Source of the DNA: Ptychodera flava
Lineage: Eukaryota > Hemichordata > Enteropneusta > Ptychoderidae
Length of the DNA: 64,000 nucleotides
Reading direction: 5' to 3'
Assembly (NCBI RefSeq): GCF_041260155.1
Contig: NC_091940.1
Span: 33,243,341 to 33,307,340, forward strand
The notes under the pieces are model-generated. The model worked only from the letters and a program-made list of their open reading frames with translations, was not told the DNA's origin and did no database searches. Made by a program: the position numbers and the translations under genes. This document shows, one piece after another, positions 25,501 to 36,020 of the stretch; the first letter of the stretch is position 1, and each line of letters opens with the position of its first letter.

Positions 25501-28500
25501 AAATTCAAAATGGCCACCATCCCTGTGTTAAAGCTATGGAGAAAAATAAAATTTTCGATTTTTGAAAAACTAAGTCAGAGAAAAGTTTTCCTATGCCAAG
25601 CGCTTTAAAATGAACCCCCACATGTGGTATATCAGAAAAGAACTAGAAAAGTTTGAGAGTGCGAATATCTGTCCCAGAGGCACATTCTACCTTAAAGGAA
25701 TTTTTTATTTCTAAGTACGTTATAGCTACCCAGGATGTAAAAGATTCTGTTTGCGGTATTCATCCTTTTGTATTCCAGTACACTTGTCCAGCTTTTCCTC
25801 AAGAGCTCAACTGTGCTCAAAGACAGTGTTTTTCTTGCTCTGACTGAAAATGTATGTTAATGATCTATAATATTCAAAGTTTATGATATTATATTGCCAC
25901 TGTCTTCATCTAATGTTTGTTCTCTTGCATACATGTAGATGCAATTGTTTTCCATGTTTCTCTCACTATGGAAAATTCCGGGGGATTTAGTTACTGATTA
26001 ACGGGGACCATAAAATTACATTATGAAAAACATGCAAATGATGAATTTTCAAGGTATTAGCATATTATTAACGTTGTACAGTGAATCAAACATCAAATAA
26101 ATCGAATCTCCTTATCCTTGCTCTTATAATTATTGGAAATGTTTAATATATTCGACACCTACACAAATCATTTAGATTTAATTCATATGTTCAAACAGTT
26201 TTCTAATGTGAATGCGAACTCTAGTTGATGGTCTTTAAGTTTAGCAAATCTTTCTGCAAATGGGAAGCAATTCTGTAACTGGGGCAAGGCAGATAGATGT
26301 GGGTTAATCAAGATTCAACTATCCAATGTTACATCACTGGTAGCCATCATGGTGGAAAAGCCACTATCAATACTCTGTGTATGCATATACCTCAAGATCT
26401 CAATGCAGAGAGGGACGTAGCGTGTAATGTTTATTTTAAAGAGGAATTTTACTAAAATCAAGCACTCGGAAGAAAACACTGTAAATGTCTTTATTATTAT
26501 GCAAATAACATATGAGTATTGAGTTTGCAAATTGAGTGATAATCACAGATTTTGGATTGAGAATACATGTACTCGCATTCAGCCTAAAATCATGCACTTC
26601 ATTACTTTTAACATTGTCAGTGCATTACAAACTCAATTACTCTCCGATCCTCTAACGCTGCTAAAGTATCATTTGTCTAAATTTGCAATGTCACCAAATA
26701 GAATGACTTAACATCCCAAAGACAAGCAAACAATTATGCTAAGTTAATATTCATCAACTGACCTGCGTCAGTACATGTACCTTAACTTCAGTTATCCAAG
26801 CCAAGATATTTTGTTAAACTAGACTACTATATAAGGACAAGCCTGGATAAAACTGGACAATACCGTATTTTGTCATCTCCCACTGTCAGTTTATTTTCAG
26901 ATAGAAATTTGAAATTTTGTTTCTTCCACAGCAGACTAGTTATATTTCAAAACAGGTTACGGAACACAAAGTCCATATTGCAGAGTACAAATGGTCAAAT
27001 AGGAAGGGTCAAAACTGACTGCAGTGGTCAATTTTTTGACCACTGAGGCTGCATTTCCAGTTAGCATAAATTTTCCATTCTTCCCCAAAATTGGAATCAT
27101 GGTTAACACAAGACAATGTGCGTAAAGATGGACCATGAGATATCTGGAAGGATACATCCCAAACATATAAATGAGAGTGTAGAGCTTAGAATCCTTTCAC
27201 TTCTGTCTGAAGATTGCAGGATGCATGAAACTTACGTAACAGATATTATTACTTGTACTTGAAGTAATTTGTGTTATTATACACATATATATGATACATA
27301 GATATTTGTGTGTATGTAAACATGTCATGTACATAAAGAGTTCACATTGGAGTACTACATATACTTTTCCAAACCTTCATTTCCTTAGATAAGTCACCCT
27401 GTCCTATTACATACCAATACTTTGAGTATGACTTGTTGTCAAACAATAAAAGAAAACTACACTGCATATTGTTCATTGTTTTGACATGGTGAATGAATTT
27501 GCAATATTTTCAGACAAAGACCTGTTTACAAAGCAGATATGCTAATCTTATTGTATGTACATGTAAAATGCATTTGCGAATATATAAAGTTTCCTTTGGA
27601 TAACATAAAGAATACATAGCTCTCAATTTGTGATGCATTCTCTGAGTGTCTACCGTGTTTCAGAGGTGCATTGATCTGTCCTAGTTGTGTTTGATTGACA
27701 GCTGGTAATCTGTATTTTCACCATTGAACCTTCAACATTGAATTTTGAACATGACATTCATTCTGGAAGTCTGTGAGCGGGGGCGTGTCGTCACATGGTT
27801 GGAATAAAAACGTTATCAGAATAGTCATCATCTGGATCAAAACCACACTGGAATAGCTTTTCGACTAATACTACTTCATTACAGATGACATTCAAATTGT
27901 GGACATTGTTAGTGAAATATAATACATTTTCCCAATGAATGAAGTCCTTTTTTTGAATTTCTGATAAACATGTCCCAACAAGAAACTACGATGCAGGTTG
28001 CTGAAAATAAAAGTATTCATACACACATTTCCACAAATTGTCGATTATTTTGTACTTGTTGAAGATGTTAGAATAGTATGAAATTTTTGCAATATCCCTT
28101 TTTTTGATGATTCTTCAGTAATAATATTAAACAACATGTATGTTGTCTTCTCTTTGAAGTATACTGCGCCGTTTACCACTCTCACAAAGCAATCATGACA
28201 TAACCGGGGTATAAGAGGGCGGGTCATTTATCAAATTTAACTGAAAGCAAGTTGACTAACTTGATAAAAATTTCAATGGAAAAAAATGGCTAACACCGTG
28301 TAAGTACGCAATGTCAACAAGAACTAATTCGAAAACCAGGGATTAAGCAAGGACTGCCCCGTTATCTGCACTCTTCGATCGTTCAATTTGTGAGATCATG
28401 GGCACTGCAAAAATACTGAAATCTCTCAGGTATTTGCTTGTTTTGAATTTTGAAACTGGGTATCTTGCTATATTGAGTTTCCGAAACCAAACTTCCTCAA

Positions 28501-29463
28501 CGGGAAGCCATGGATATTTCTGTAGTTTCACTGGACTGACTGGATTATATTACTGGAAGAAACACCGGTATTGAAGGCGACGTTCACTTCAATCATGGAG
28601 GTAGTAGCTACCTCCACTTCAATAACAAACGCAAATATGACTCCTCTGACATTCAGTAAATGAGGTCACATGAGAACCTTTACAAACTCAGGCAGTATGT
28701 TTACGATTGCAGATGGCTTGATAGTGATAATGGTTTACAATTTCTGCACTGGCATCTCACTGATATAAAATATTTCGAAAAGGTAAAAGCCAGCTCAACA
28801 GTCTGGAAAGCAACCCGCGCTGAACGTGTGTGTGTATATTGCGTCACTTCCTTAATCCGCGGTAATATCACACGTGTTCCGATTTCCATGGAATTTTACC
28901 GTAATGTCATCGGGCAACTCTTGGTTACGATTGTTTCAGCACTTACTAAAGTCAAGAAAATAATTACATCATTTGAGTCCACTGCCCTCGCTGAACCAAT
29001 AGCCCATTAATCGAATTAGCGTAGCAATAATACTTCACTTGTTAGAGTGATGTATTATGTGCCACGGCACGGAGGGACTGTGTATTAGCATATACGTCAG
29101 AAGTCAATGCCAGAGTAACCGCGATGCGTACAACTCACAGTGTCGTGGCTACACAAAATCTATATCTACTATGTGGGGCTACATTCTGTTAGGCGTTTGA
29201 ACTCTCTAGTGAAATATATGACAGACTGTATCATTCTATCACCCGTTTTAACGTGACGACAGCGTGCATGTTATCAAACGTAAACCGGCAAGGCATGGCA
29301 GTCGTGAATGAACTATAAATAAACAATACACAGTGACAGCGCGCCACTTTGGTCGATCATCGGTACGATGGAATCGACCGGCCTCAAATGGCCTTGTTTT
29401 TAGTTACTCCTCTATACAAGTTCTTGTCACTTCATGAGAGACCTACCTTTTGTCCTCGGCCAT
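13539..29463 (-). CDS. PNP: Purine nucleoside phosphorylase, copy A (6 coding exons)
   Basis: A cytosolic trimeric enzyme of purine salvage that phosphorolyses inosine and guanosine to base plus ribose-1-phosphate. Exons from 5' to 3' are 29447-29463, 19432-19601, 18450-18553, 15055-15230, 14403-14593 and 13539-13774. All have GT donors and AG acceptors, and the coding sum of 894 nt gives 297 residues (human PNP has 289). It starts [15 protein letters not shown]. Active-site motifs present include GSGLGG (Ser33), [12 protein letters not shown] (Arg84, His86, Tyr88), VTNAAGG, FGPRF (Phe159), GPSFETPAE (Phe200, Glu201), MSTCPE (Ser220), SLITNK (Asn243) and ANHEEV (His257). Intron positions match vertebrate PNP. 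Intron 1 is 9.8 kb and carries a dead LINE and other repeats. Exon 1 is only 17 nt, but its phase joins exon 2 correctly (AG|A). It looks functional. Confidence 0.95.
15410..15690. mobile_element. MITE family 2, copy 2 (in PNP-A intron 3)
   Basis: Ends are inverted: GCTGTAACTTTTGAAGAATT on the left, and GCTGTAACTTTTCATGATAT as the reverse complement of the right end. Both continue into a CTCTTTTTGT block. It lies about 180 bp upstream, in transcript order, of PNP-A exon 4. A third partial end, AAAAGTTACAGCTACTATC, is at about 61647. Confidence 0.75.
15691..18449. other. PNP-A intron 3, remainder
   Basis: AT-rich, with no exon-like match. It contains TTTAACCCTTTTAGGGCC at about 16011, which resembles the 5716 MITE end, and a perfect small hairpin, CACGG-TCCCTCCA-CCGTG, at 17487-17504. 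Confidence 0.4.
18590..18690. repeat. ~100-bp dispersed repeat, copy 1
   Basis: It matches 21300-21395: CACCATGGTTTGGCCCAAA, then TTATCAAT-GTGA-TGTGGACC, TTACAGG and GGGGTGA-CA-G. Both copies are in PNP-A introns. The class is unknown. Confidence 0.6.
21300..21395. repeat. ~100-bp dispersed repeat, copy 2
   Basis: This is the partner of 18590-18690, at roughly 80 percent identity by eye. It lies just left of the LINE tail. Confidence 0.6.
21455..23135 (-). mobile_element. LINE (jockey/CR1-like group), 5'-truncated, inside PNP-A intron 1
   Basis: Reverse transcriptase motifs on the minus strand are [20 protein letters not shown] and [10 protein letters not shown] (open stretch 22395-23102). 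The thumb continues in the next frame (22123-22398), and a further frame holds a C-terminal zinc motif, [19 protein letters not shown], with a stop at about 21628. At least two frameshifts separate these parts. The 3' tail ends in a (TTTAC)n run at 21455-21475, a short tandem tail typical of this LINE group. It is inserted antisense-parallel to the host gene (same strand as PNP-A), and the 5' end is lost at about 23135. The clade name is tentative. Confidence 0.88.
23150..24394. other. PNP-A intron 1 sequence, nothing recognised
   Basis: No exon, RNA or repeat motif that I can support. Confidence 0.35.
24395..24740 (+). repeat. Dispersed ~345-bp repeat, copy
   Basis: It keeps AAAACTTTCCTCAAGGA, TTTCAAAATCAAGAA, AGTACCAGAGAAA and AAATTCAAAATGGTCACCAT, and ends GGTGCATTCTAACTTA. 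It lies in PNP-A intron 1. Confidence 0.8.
25335..25705 (+). repeat. Dispersed ~345-bp repeat, best-preserved copy
   Basis: It runs from TAGTATGCGCCTCAAAAGTG through TTTCAAAATCAAGAATGAAA, TTTTGGTACCAGAGAAACAA, AAATTCAAAATGGCCACCAT and TTTAAAATGAACCCCCAC to GAGAGTGCGAATATCTGTCC and GGCACATTCTACCTTAA. It is non-coding, without clear terminal inverted repeats or an A-tail, so its class is not known. Confidence 0.85.
25706..27164. other. PNP-A intron 1 sequence, nothing recognised
   Basis: Only short, unremarkable open stretches. Confidence 0.35.
27165..27270 (+). repeat. Hammerhead-bearing repeat, copy 1 (short)
   Basis: It shares AATCCTTTCACTTCT, GATTGCAGGATGCATGAAAC and ACTTGAAGTAAT with the copies near 53700 and 58500. 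It is truncated on the left. Confidence 0.75.
27202..27243 (+). ncRNA. Hammerhead ribozyme motif, copy 1
   Basis: The core is CTGAAGA (27207-27213, matching CUGANGA) and GAAA (27227-27230). Stem II is TGCA-GGA-TGCA. Stem III (ACTT/ACGT) is imperfect, with the cleavage-site A at 27238. Stem I is TCTGT (27202-27206) paired with ACAGA (27239-27243), five perfect pairs. Compared with the copy at 58491-58532, the second stem I pair is G-C instead of A-T, a compensatory change. The minimal fold is type I. Activity is untested. Confidence 0.65.
28596..28616. repeat. Short palindrome TGGAGGTAG-TAG-CTACCTCCA
   Basis: Nine-bp arms with a 3-nt loop. Nearly the same palindrome occurs at 8042-8064 inside the long foldback. 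Confidence 0.7.
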
Positions 29464-30037
29464 GGTGTATACAGTGTTGAGACACAAACGAGCACGATGT
29501 AAAGGTTGTATGTAGTGTGCGTTGTCCGGCGACCAAAAGCGCGCAATGTTGTCAACTGTTCACGTGGTGGACACACCTCTGCAATGGCGAACGTGGATAG
29601 GACAGCGCAATAGGCATGCCACCGATATTCATCCGCTGCATGTTTTCGTGTGTGTTGTCGTCAATATTCCTCTTAGTGGTGACAACGGAAGTTCCCCTAT
29701 CGCTTTTAAGATGAAATGAATGCTGCTATATAACATTTTGGCCAAAACTCTGGCATATTTACAAAGTGTGTGGAACTATTTTTTTAAAGTGATGAGTAAA
29801 CCTGTGTGCGCAAGGCGCAAATTCACTAGACGTCACTGAATAGCTATGACGTCAGCGATATGACCTTGACCTTGAAAAAGTACAAACAATACCTTCTTCT
29901 ACTGTTTCTTGCGCATGTGACTGCAAAGGACCCCTGAAATTGTTTTTTTGTTCTTGTTTATATTGTCATTTACAAATAAAATTGAATATTTAGTATATCC
30001 ATCACCCCCGGGCCTACATGCCAAGGAACACCACAAG
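29464..30037. promoter_or_regulatory. 5' flank / probable promoter region of PNP-A
   Basis: The sequence upstream of the PNP-A start codon (29463, minus strand) should hold its 5' UTR and promoter. I see a TATACA-like word near 29468 and a CACGTG E-box near 29562, but no decisive core promoter. An additional upstream non-coding exon cannot be excluded. Confidence 0.4.
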
Positions 30038-30596
30038 GGTGGACTATGGCAAGCCAAGTGTTGCAATTGTGTGTTCTAAGTTATGATGTTTGTATTCTAA
30101 AATTTCATGTTTGTGTTCTAATATGTTATGCTTATGTTCATAAAGCCATGATTGTACTCTAAAAGTTCATGTTCATGTTCTAAAAACTTATGTTTAGCCT
30201 ATGTTCATAAAAACCATGTCTGTATTCTAGAATTTCATGGTTGTGTTCTAAACTCTATTTTTATGTTCATGCAACCATTCTTATGTGCGTATATTTCATG
30301 CTTGTGTTCATGAAAAGTCATTTGTCTGTTGAGTGAATTATATGTTCAAATTAAAAAAAAAAATGTTCTGGAGCGCTTTGGTGTTAGTGGCACCGACGAG
30401 GCAGGGCTGTTGGCCGCGACCTGGTCGATCGTAACGCCATATATGGAACCCCAAGTGCAAGCCGGTCGGAAGGTATTAATCAGGCCAAAAAAAAAAATTG
30501 TGTGTTTCCTGTAACATGCTCTTCAGAAATAGGGTAGGTAGGTAGGAAAAAAATTTTTTTTTGGTAATTTTTTTTTCTCTGCAAAAAAGAAAATTT

Positions 30597-32092
30597 TAAT
30601 ACCCTTCGACAAGGGTCAAGGCATCGTCATTGTCAACACAAAAGATTACATACACGAATGCAAAAGACAATTACGCAACACTCAGTATTATACACAACTA
30701 GACAGTGACGACACAGAACAAACAGTAAACAAAGTACACGAACTATTAAACAAAATGTACGAGAAAAAACACATCGACCATGATACTTATAAGTATCTCG
30801 ATCCAAAAACATAAAAATCCGTACCCCGCATTGGTACTTATTGCCTAAAATTCACAAACCGCCGCCTGAAAACTCAACGTTTGCAGGGAGACCAATATTT
30901 AGTGGCTGCTCCAGTCCCACTAACAGAATTTCAGAATTCCTGGATTACTTCATAAAACCACTGGTCCAGCAACAACCGTCAAATATAAAAGACACAACAA
31001 ACTTCATACAAGAAATAGAAAAAACAAATTTCCCCCAACATGCATTTCTTGTAACACTCGACGTGGTGTCGATGGACACAAACACAATTCACGACGAAGC
31101 GATTCGGCTAGTCAGTGAAACATTAAACTCACAAACCTCGCTTCAAACAAATTACGGCATCAAAAAACCACCCACGGAAGACTTAACAGTTTTGAATTTA
31201 ACAAGCAATATTTCCGCCAAACCCGCGGCTGCAGCATGGGATCGAATGCCTCGTCAGAGATAGCAGACATGCTTTTCATGAACTTTAAAAGAAAATAATC
31301 GTAAACAACCACAACAACATTCACTTCTGGAAAAGATTCAGAGATGATGTCTTTGCAATCTTTCTGGGAACACAAACCGAACTCACTAACTTCATTCAAA
31401 AATCCACACAATGCGCCCAACGTTTTAAGTTTTCATACGAAAACTCAACACGAGAAATTACATTCCTAGATGTAGTAGTTTTTAAAGGTGCAAGATACCA
31501 CAAAGAAAATATCCTCGACATCAAAACACATACTAAACCAACAGACACATTCCAATTTCTACATAGAGAATCGTGTCACCCGACAGCAACATTTAATGGC
31601 TTTATCAAAGGTGAAATCCTTAGATACGCTCGCACTTGAAACAACAATGACGACTTTACTAAAAAAGTCGCTTTCTTTAGAAACAAACTACTCGACAGAG
31701 AATACAAAAACAATGAAATCACGAATATTACAGAAAAAATAAACCACAGTATTCGTAATACACTAACAAACTGTACAAGTACACGTAAAGAAGCAACAAA
31801 CAAACTCATCTTCAGTACAACATACAGCCCTTACATAAAAACAAAAGATCTTAAGGGAAGTCTTTTGAAACATTTGGCTGAACTGGAGAAGGACTCAACA
31901 CTAAGGAATCTATTCCCAGAATCACCAATCATTGCTTACAAGAGAAACAAAAACCTAAAAGACACACTAGTCAAAACAAAATTTACAGAAGTAAAGAAAC
32001 AAAAAACAAACAAACCAGACCACCAAACGGACTCACAACGAGACCCAAACATTGATATTTTTGCCTCGCTATTCGAAGAGCAAGACCACTAA
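30597..32092 (+). mobile_element. Penelope-like retroelement fragment (broken)
   Basis: Reverse transcriptase of the Penelope family, read from PFDKGQGIVIV near the left end through MPKIHKPP, GRPIFSGC and TNRISEFLDYFIKPL to LFPESPIIAYKRNKNLKDTL near the right end. The frame is interrupted several times, so the copy is a fossil. No GIY-YIG endonuclease domain is recognisable after the transcriptase, and the last open frame ends at 32092. A hammerhead-type core follows within 60 bp, which fits the known presence of these ribozymes in Penelope-like elements. Confidence 0.85.
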
Positions 32093-32147
32093 AATACATT
32101 AAATAAATTTTCACAAACACAAACTAACGAAAGAATCTACATTGCGA

Positions 32148-32187
32148 CTGATGAGAAACTACACTCGGGTTTCGAAACGCAAGCGTC
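32148..32187 (+). ncRNA. Hammerhead ribozyme core downstream of the Penelope-like fragment
   Basis: CTGATGA (32148-32154), stem II GAAAC/GTTTC (32155-32159 with 32169-32173), GAAA (32174-32177), stem III CGC-AA-GCG (32178-32185), then the cleavage-type U-C at 32186-32187. Every core base is canonical. I cannot find a partner for stem I in the immediate flanks (GCGA against AAAG), so this copy may be degenerate or may pair at a distance. Confidence 0.6.
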
Positions 32188-32234
32188 AAAGGGCCACTCA
32201 TCAACTTTGTAACACCATAGGTCCGGCACTGTCT

Positions 32235-32859
32235 CGCCATAAGCTTTCCCCACTCAAACAAAGTATTACCGTACACACTAACCCAAACTTCCCTACAAAT
32301 ATCCGAGGCGAAACAAACATTTTCATTAACACAAAAAATCGGATAAAAATGTAGGAACACATTTTTGAAACGAATCAAACACAAACTCGACACAAAAACA
32401 TTTTGGATAGTTAGGTGGGGAGCCTCTTTCACACTTTTTACAATCGCCATAAGCTTTCCCCACACAAACAAAGTATTACCGTACACACCAACCCAAACTT
32501 CCCTACAAATATCCGAGGCGAAACAAACATTTTCATTAACACAAAAAATCGGATATAAAAATGTAGGAACACATTTTTGAAACGAATCAAACACAAACTC
32601 GACACAAAAACATTTTGGATAGTTAGGTGGGGAGCCTCTTTCACACTTTTACAATCGCCATAAGCTTTCCCCACACAAACAAAACATTACCGTACACACT
32701 AATCCAAACTTCCCTACAAATATCCGAGGTGAAACAAACATTTTCATTAACACAAAAAATCGGATAAGAATATAGGAACACATTTTTGAAACGAATTAAA
32801 CACAAACTCGACAGAAAAACATTTTGGATAGTTAGGTGGGGAGCCTCTCACACTTTTTA
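32235..32859. repeat. 210-bp tandem satellite, 3 units
   Basis: Units start CGCCATAAGCTTTCCCCAC at 32235, 32445 and 32656, with spacing of 210 and 211 bp. They end GTGGGGAGCCTCT-CACACTTTTT at about 32859. Units are over 90 percent alike by eye. Open stretches inside are repeats of one another and are not genes. Confidence 0.95.
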
Positions 32860-33295
32860 TATTTTTCTTGAACGTGATCGCATTTCTCACATGTTACGGA
32901 AAACACGCTTGCACAAGCAGTCGCTATTGTTGTTTAATGACGTCATGAAATCACGCGTGATTTTAAACTTTTCCCAGCCAATCTCGCGGGATTTTTTTTC
33001 AAGGTCCAAAAAAAAGTTTAGGGTCGGGGGGTTTGAACTAGGGTAGGTCGGGTTACCGGAAACACACAATTTTTTTTTTAGGCCTCACTAACATATCGAT
33101 AACACCAAAATCAAACTACAAGGCAGAGAAGTTTGATGAATTTTATTTTCGTCACAGTCCCTCCACGATCCAGGAACTGGTTTAGTGAAGGTCATGGGTA
33201 TTGTCAAAGTGTGACACTACTCGGCAATTGCGATGCGACATCGTTATTTGTTTTCGTACACGTAGGCAGCGTGCAAAGCTTCCTGGAAATGGCTA

Positions 33296-34518
33296 GAATT
33301 GTTGAAAGGCGTGCCTCAAGGATCTATTTTAGGTCCTGCTCTGTTTGATGTATTTTTGAACGACCTGTACATCCCTTTGACGAAGGTGTCACCACAGTCA
33401 CTTGTGATCGGTCTATTCCCAGTATTCCGCTCGGCGTCTATGCCCCATAGATGTGTGTACATATGCCTGAGGTTTTTGCAGGGATTTTGTGTTGTCAACC
33501 AATGTTCTATTCGCTGCGTCTCTCATTAGGCCTACATCACGATTGCTTGATGAGAACTTTTCACAAGTGACTGTGGTGTCACTTTGCAACTATGCTCATA
33601 ATAACACGCTGTCAGCTCTTGCTGGTATAAATCAAGAAATAATTAAACCTAACACATGATTCCACCAATGCCATCAGGTGGTTCCGTGTAAACGGAATGG
33701 AAGCTTACCTTATCAAATTTCAAGTTACTGAAGTTATTGTGTTCAACGATTTTTAATGACGTAACTGCGCTGAACATTGACGGTAATAACATTACAATAA
33801 ATGAACACGTGAAACTTCTAGTTGTAAATATCGATAGAAAACTAGATGTTCACTACCATATGAGTATTTTGTGCAAAAAAGTTGGTGCTCAGCTAAAGGT
33901 ATTGAAGAGAATTTGAAGGTTTCTTGATCAATCTTCTAGGTTAAAGACATTCCAATGCTTCATTCTATCACACTTTAATTATTGCTGACTTGTGAGGAAT
34001 TTTTGTGGAAGTGCCGATGTACGTTGCAAAGATTGAGCGTATAAAAAAGGGCTTTGAAATTTGTCTACAACGATTTTAGTTCAAGTTATAGTACCTTATC
34101 ACAAAAGGCCGGTTTAGCGAATACTAGAATTATCAAGGAAGCGCTAGATCATCTCTGAAGTATTTCAAATTGTTAATAAATTATCTCCTTGTTTTATGTG
34201 GACTTGTTTAAACCCAAACATGTTAAGTATAACGTAAGAAACAAATCACAACTATGCATAAAAACTCAAGAACAAATGGACTACAGTCTTTATCAAATTA
34301 TGGTGCTAGGCCTTGGAACTCACTACCCCAAACCCAACTACCCCAATGGATGGTGCAATCATGGACGGGTTCTTTGTGTAAATCTACATTGTGTTGAGAT
34401 AAGCTATTTTTCTGTAAATGTTTTTGATGTTTTTATTATTGCTTTTTTCAGTCAGTGGTATAGTCCCTGACTAAATGTTTAAAACTGACTTTAAATAAAA
34501 TAATTGATTGAATTGAAT
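33296..34518 (+). mobile_element. LINE remnant (CR1/L2/jockey-like)
   Basis: It begins with the reverse transcriptase block GVPQGSILGPALF (about 33303-33342). After many frame breaks it reaches the conserved C-terminal NYG-RPWNSLP (about 34297-34330). The tail ends in AATTGATTGAATTGAATGG, the short tandem tail usual for this LINE group. It is heavily decayed and lies inside the inverted-arm nest. Confidence 0.8.
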
Positions 34519-35664
34519 GGTACAACACAGAACTAAAAAGACGCTTCAATTCGTTGTGCCAACACCGGACCTGGCACAAAAGCTGAAAATGGTTGAATTC
34601 AGTGTTCGATTGACGACGCTTGCTGTATTGACTGTTACTAGTAAAATTCATATTTTACAAGTACAAGGCAAACTGATTTAGCTTTATTTTGTAGATATAC
34701 CATAATCCGTACATATTCGGCCTCTAAATCCTGCAACGTTTGAAATATCCTTCATACATTAAAAATTCCATTTTTTTTACACCTATTAAAAGAAACCAGA
34801 TCACAATCGACCGATTATGACGAAAGTTTGGGCGCGTTTTTCGTTTTGAATATCGGGCTTTATGAATATGAGCACAAAAATGTTAGAACTGAAACATGAA
34901 ATCTTAGAGAACAAAAATGAAATTTTAAATACAATCATCAAAATTTAGAACACACAATTTCATTTTTGAATTTTTGCAACACTTTGCTTGCCAAAGTGGA
35001 CCATTTGATATAAGGCGTTGGAACATTGACTCTGCAGCATTATTTTTATCCCTGCCTCACTTGCTGAATCTTTTCCAACTGTTTGAATTCTGGCATCTAT
35101 TTTGTCGCTTCCCCTCATAGTGGGATTTTTTCTCGCGCGTATACGCGCATTGAAATGCCAATATTGGCTGTGACCATGAGAGAACTAACTATATAAGGTG
35201 AGAAATTTAGTACACAGCAGTGCCAAGTTCAAACGGAAGTAACAGCATCTGCTTCAGAAGGCTGGAAAGTTGGAAAGAAAATAGAAACATCCTTTACTTC
35301 AGCAAAATTATCGATGGTGATAAAAAATAAGTCATCAAAGTCTTAGTCTGTAGGAAAACCACTCCATTCCGCTCCCACTGTTACGTTTGTTCCTGGTAGT
35401 TGGCTAAAAGTATATGGCACACCGACAAGGATTTGAAAACTGCCAATGCGTATACTGAAATGACACAATCAATCCAGTTAGTTTGGGGTGGTTAGCATGG
35501 CGTGTTCACTATACAAAATTTTGATTTTTACATATTAAAATGGTGTTATTTGGTGACTATTTTTAGTGTTTTCAGCTGAGTTTTCATGAAGACTCAAAAT
35601 ATATTACAAACAAAATGATTCCCATTATATTACAACCCATTATTACACTGCCAACAGAGACAAC

Positions 35665-36020
35665 TTAATGTAGTATGCGCTTCGAAAGTGAAAGACTTAA
35701 ACTTTTGCTCAAACTTTTAAGGAATATTTCAACCACTCTCTTTCAAAATCAAGAATAAAAATCGGGGCTCACCGTGTAAATTTGGTACTAGAGAAACACA
35801 TAACCCAAGATTTACCGATATTGAAATTCAAAATGGCATCCATCCCCTGTTATCTCTGGGGAGAAAAACAACATTTTTCAAATTTCTAAAAACTAAGCCG
35901 GTGAAAAGTTGTCTTATACAAAGAACTTTAAAATGAACCCCCATAAGTGATATATCAGAAAAGAATTGTAAAAGTTTGAGAGTCCGAATATATTTCCCAA
36001 GGCACATTCTATCTCAATAT
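35665..36020 (+). repeat. Dispersed ~345-bp repeat, near-complete copy
   Basis: It begins TTAATGTAGTATGCGCTTCG and ends GGCACATTCTATCTCAA, with the full set of internal words (TTTCAAAATCAAGAATAAAA, AAATTCAAAATGGCATCCAT, TTTAAAATGAACCCCCAT). Confidence 0.85.

Larger units (their letters stand above)
30482..33085. mobile_element. TIR element (34-bp ends) enclosing a Penelope-like fragment and a satellite
   Basis: The left end 30482-30515 and the right end 33052-33085 are inverted repeats with 32 of 34 bases matching: AGGCC, an A-run, TTGTGTGTTTCC, then GTAAC. No target-site duplication is obvious. The 2.6-kb interior holds the Penelope-like fragment (30597-32092), a hammerhead core and three 210-bp tandem units. 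No transposase is seen, so the cargo probably arrived by insertion or capture. Confidence 0.7.
30038..35002. mobile_element. Nest bounded by diverged inverted arms (~5 kb)
   Basis: The left arm (30038-30320) begins GGTGGACTATGGCAAGCCAA and continues as a degenerate tandem array of about 30 bp built on TGTTCTAAAATTTCATG. The right arm (34862-35002) is its reverse complement: the same TGGCAAGC-AAGTGTTGCAA end and GTGTTCTAA-TTT-ATG units. Between the arms lie a smaller TIR element (30482-33085) and a LINE remnant (33296-34518). I infer an old foldback or subterminal-repeat transposon that later elements entered. No transposase is seen. Confidence 0.6.

Noticed and set aside
30058-30320. Spaced repeats that could suggest an array with spacers
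   Set aside because: The units are degenerate and directly abutting, the DNA is eukaryotic, and the same units recur inverted at 34862-35002. They belong to the arms of a transposon nest.
32124-32674. Overlapping open frames of 60-156 codons within 32.1-32.7 kb
   Set aside because: They repeat each other because they lie in the 210-bp satellite. They are not genes.
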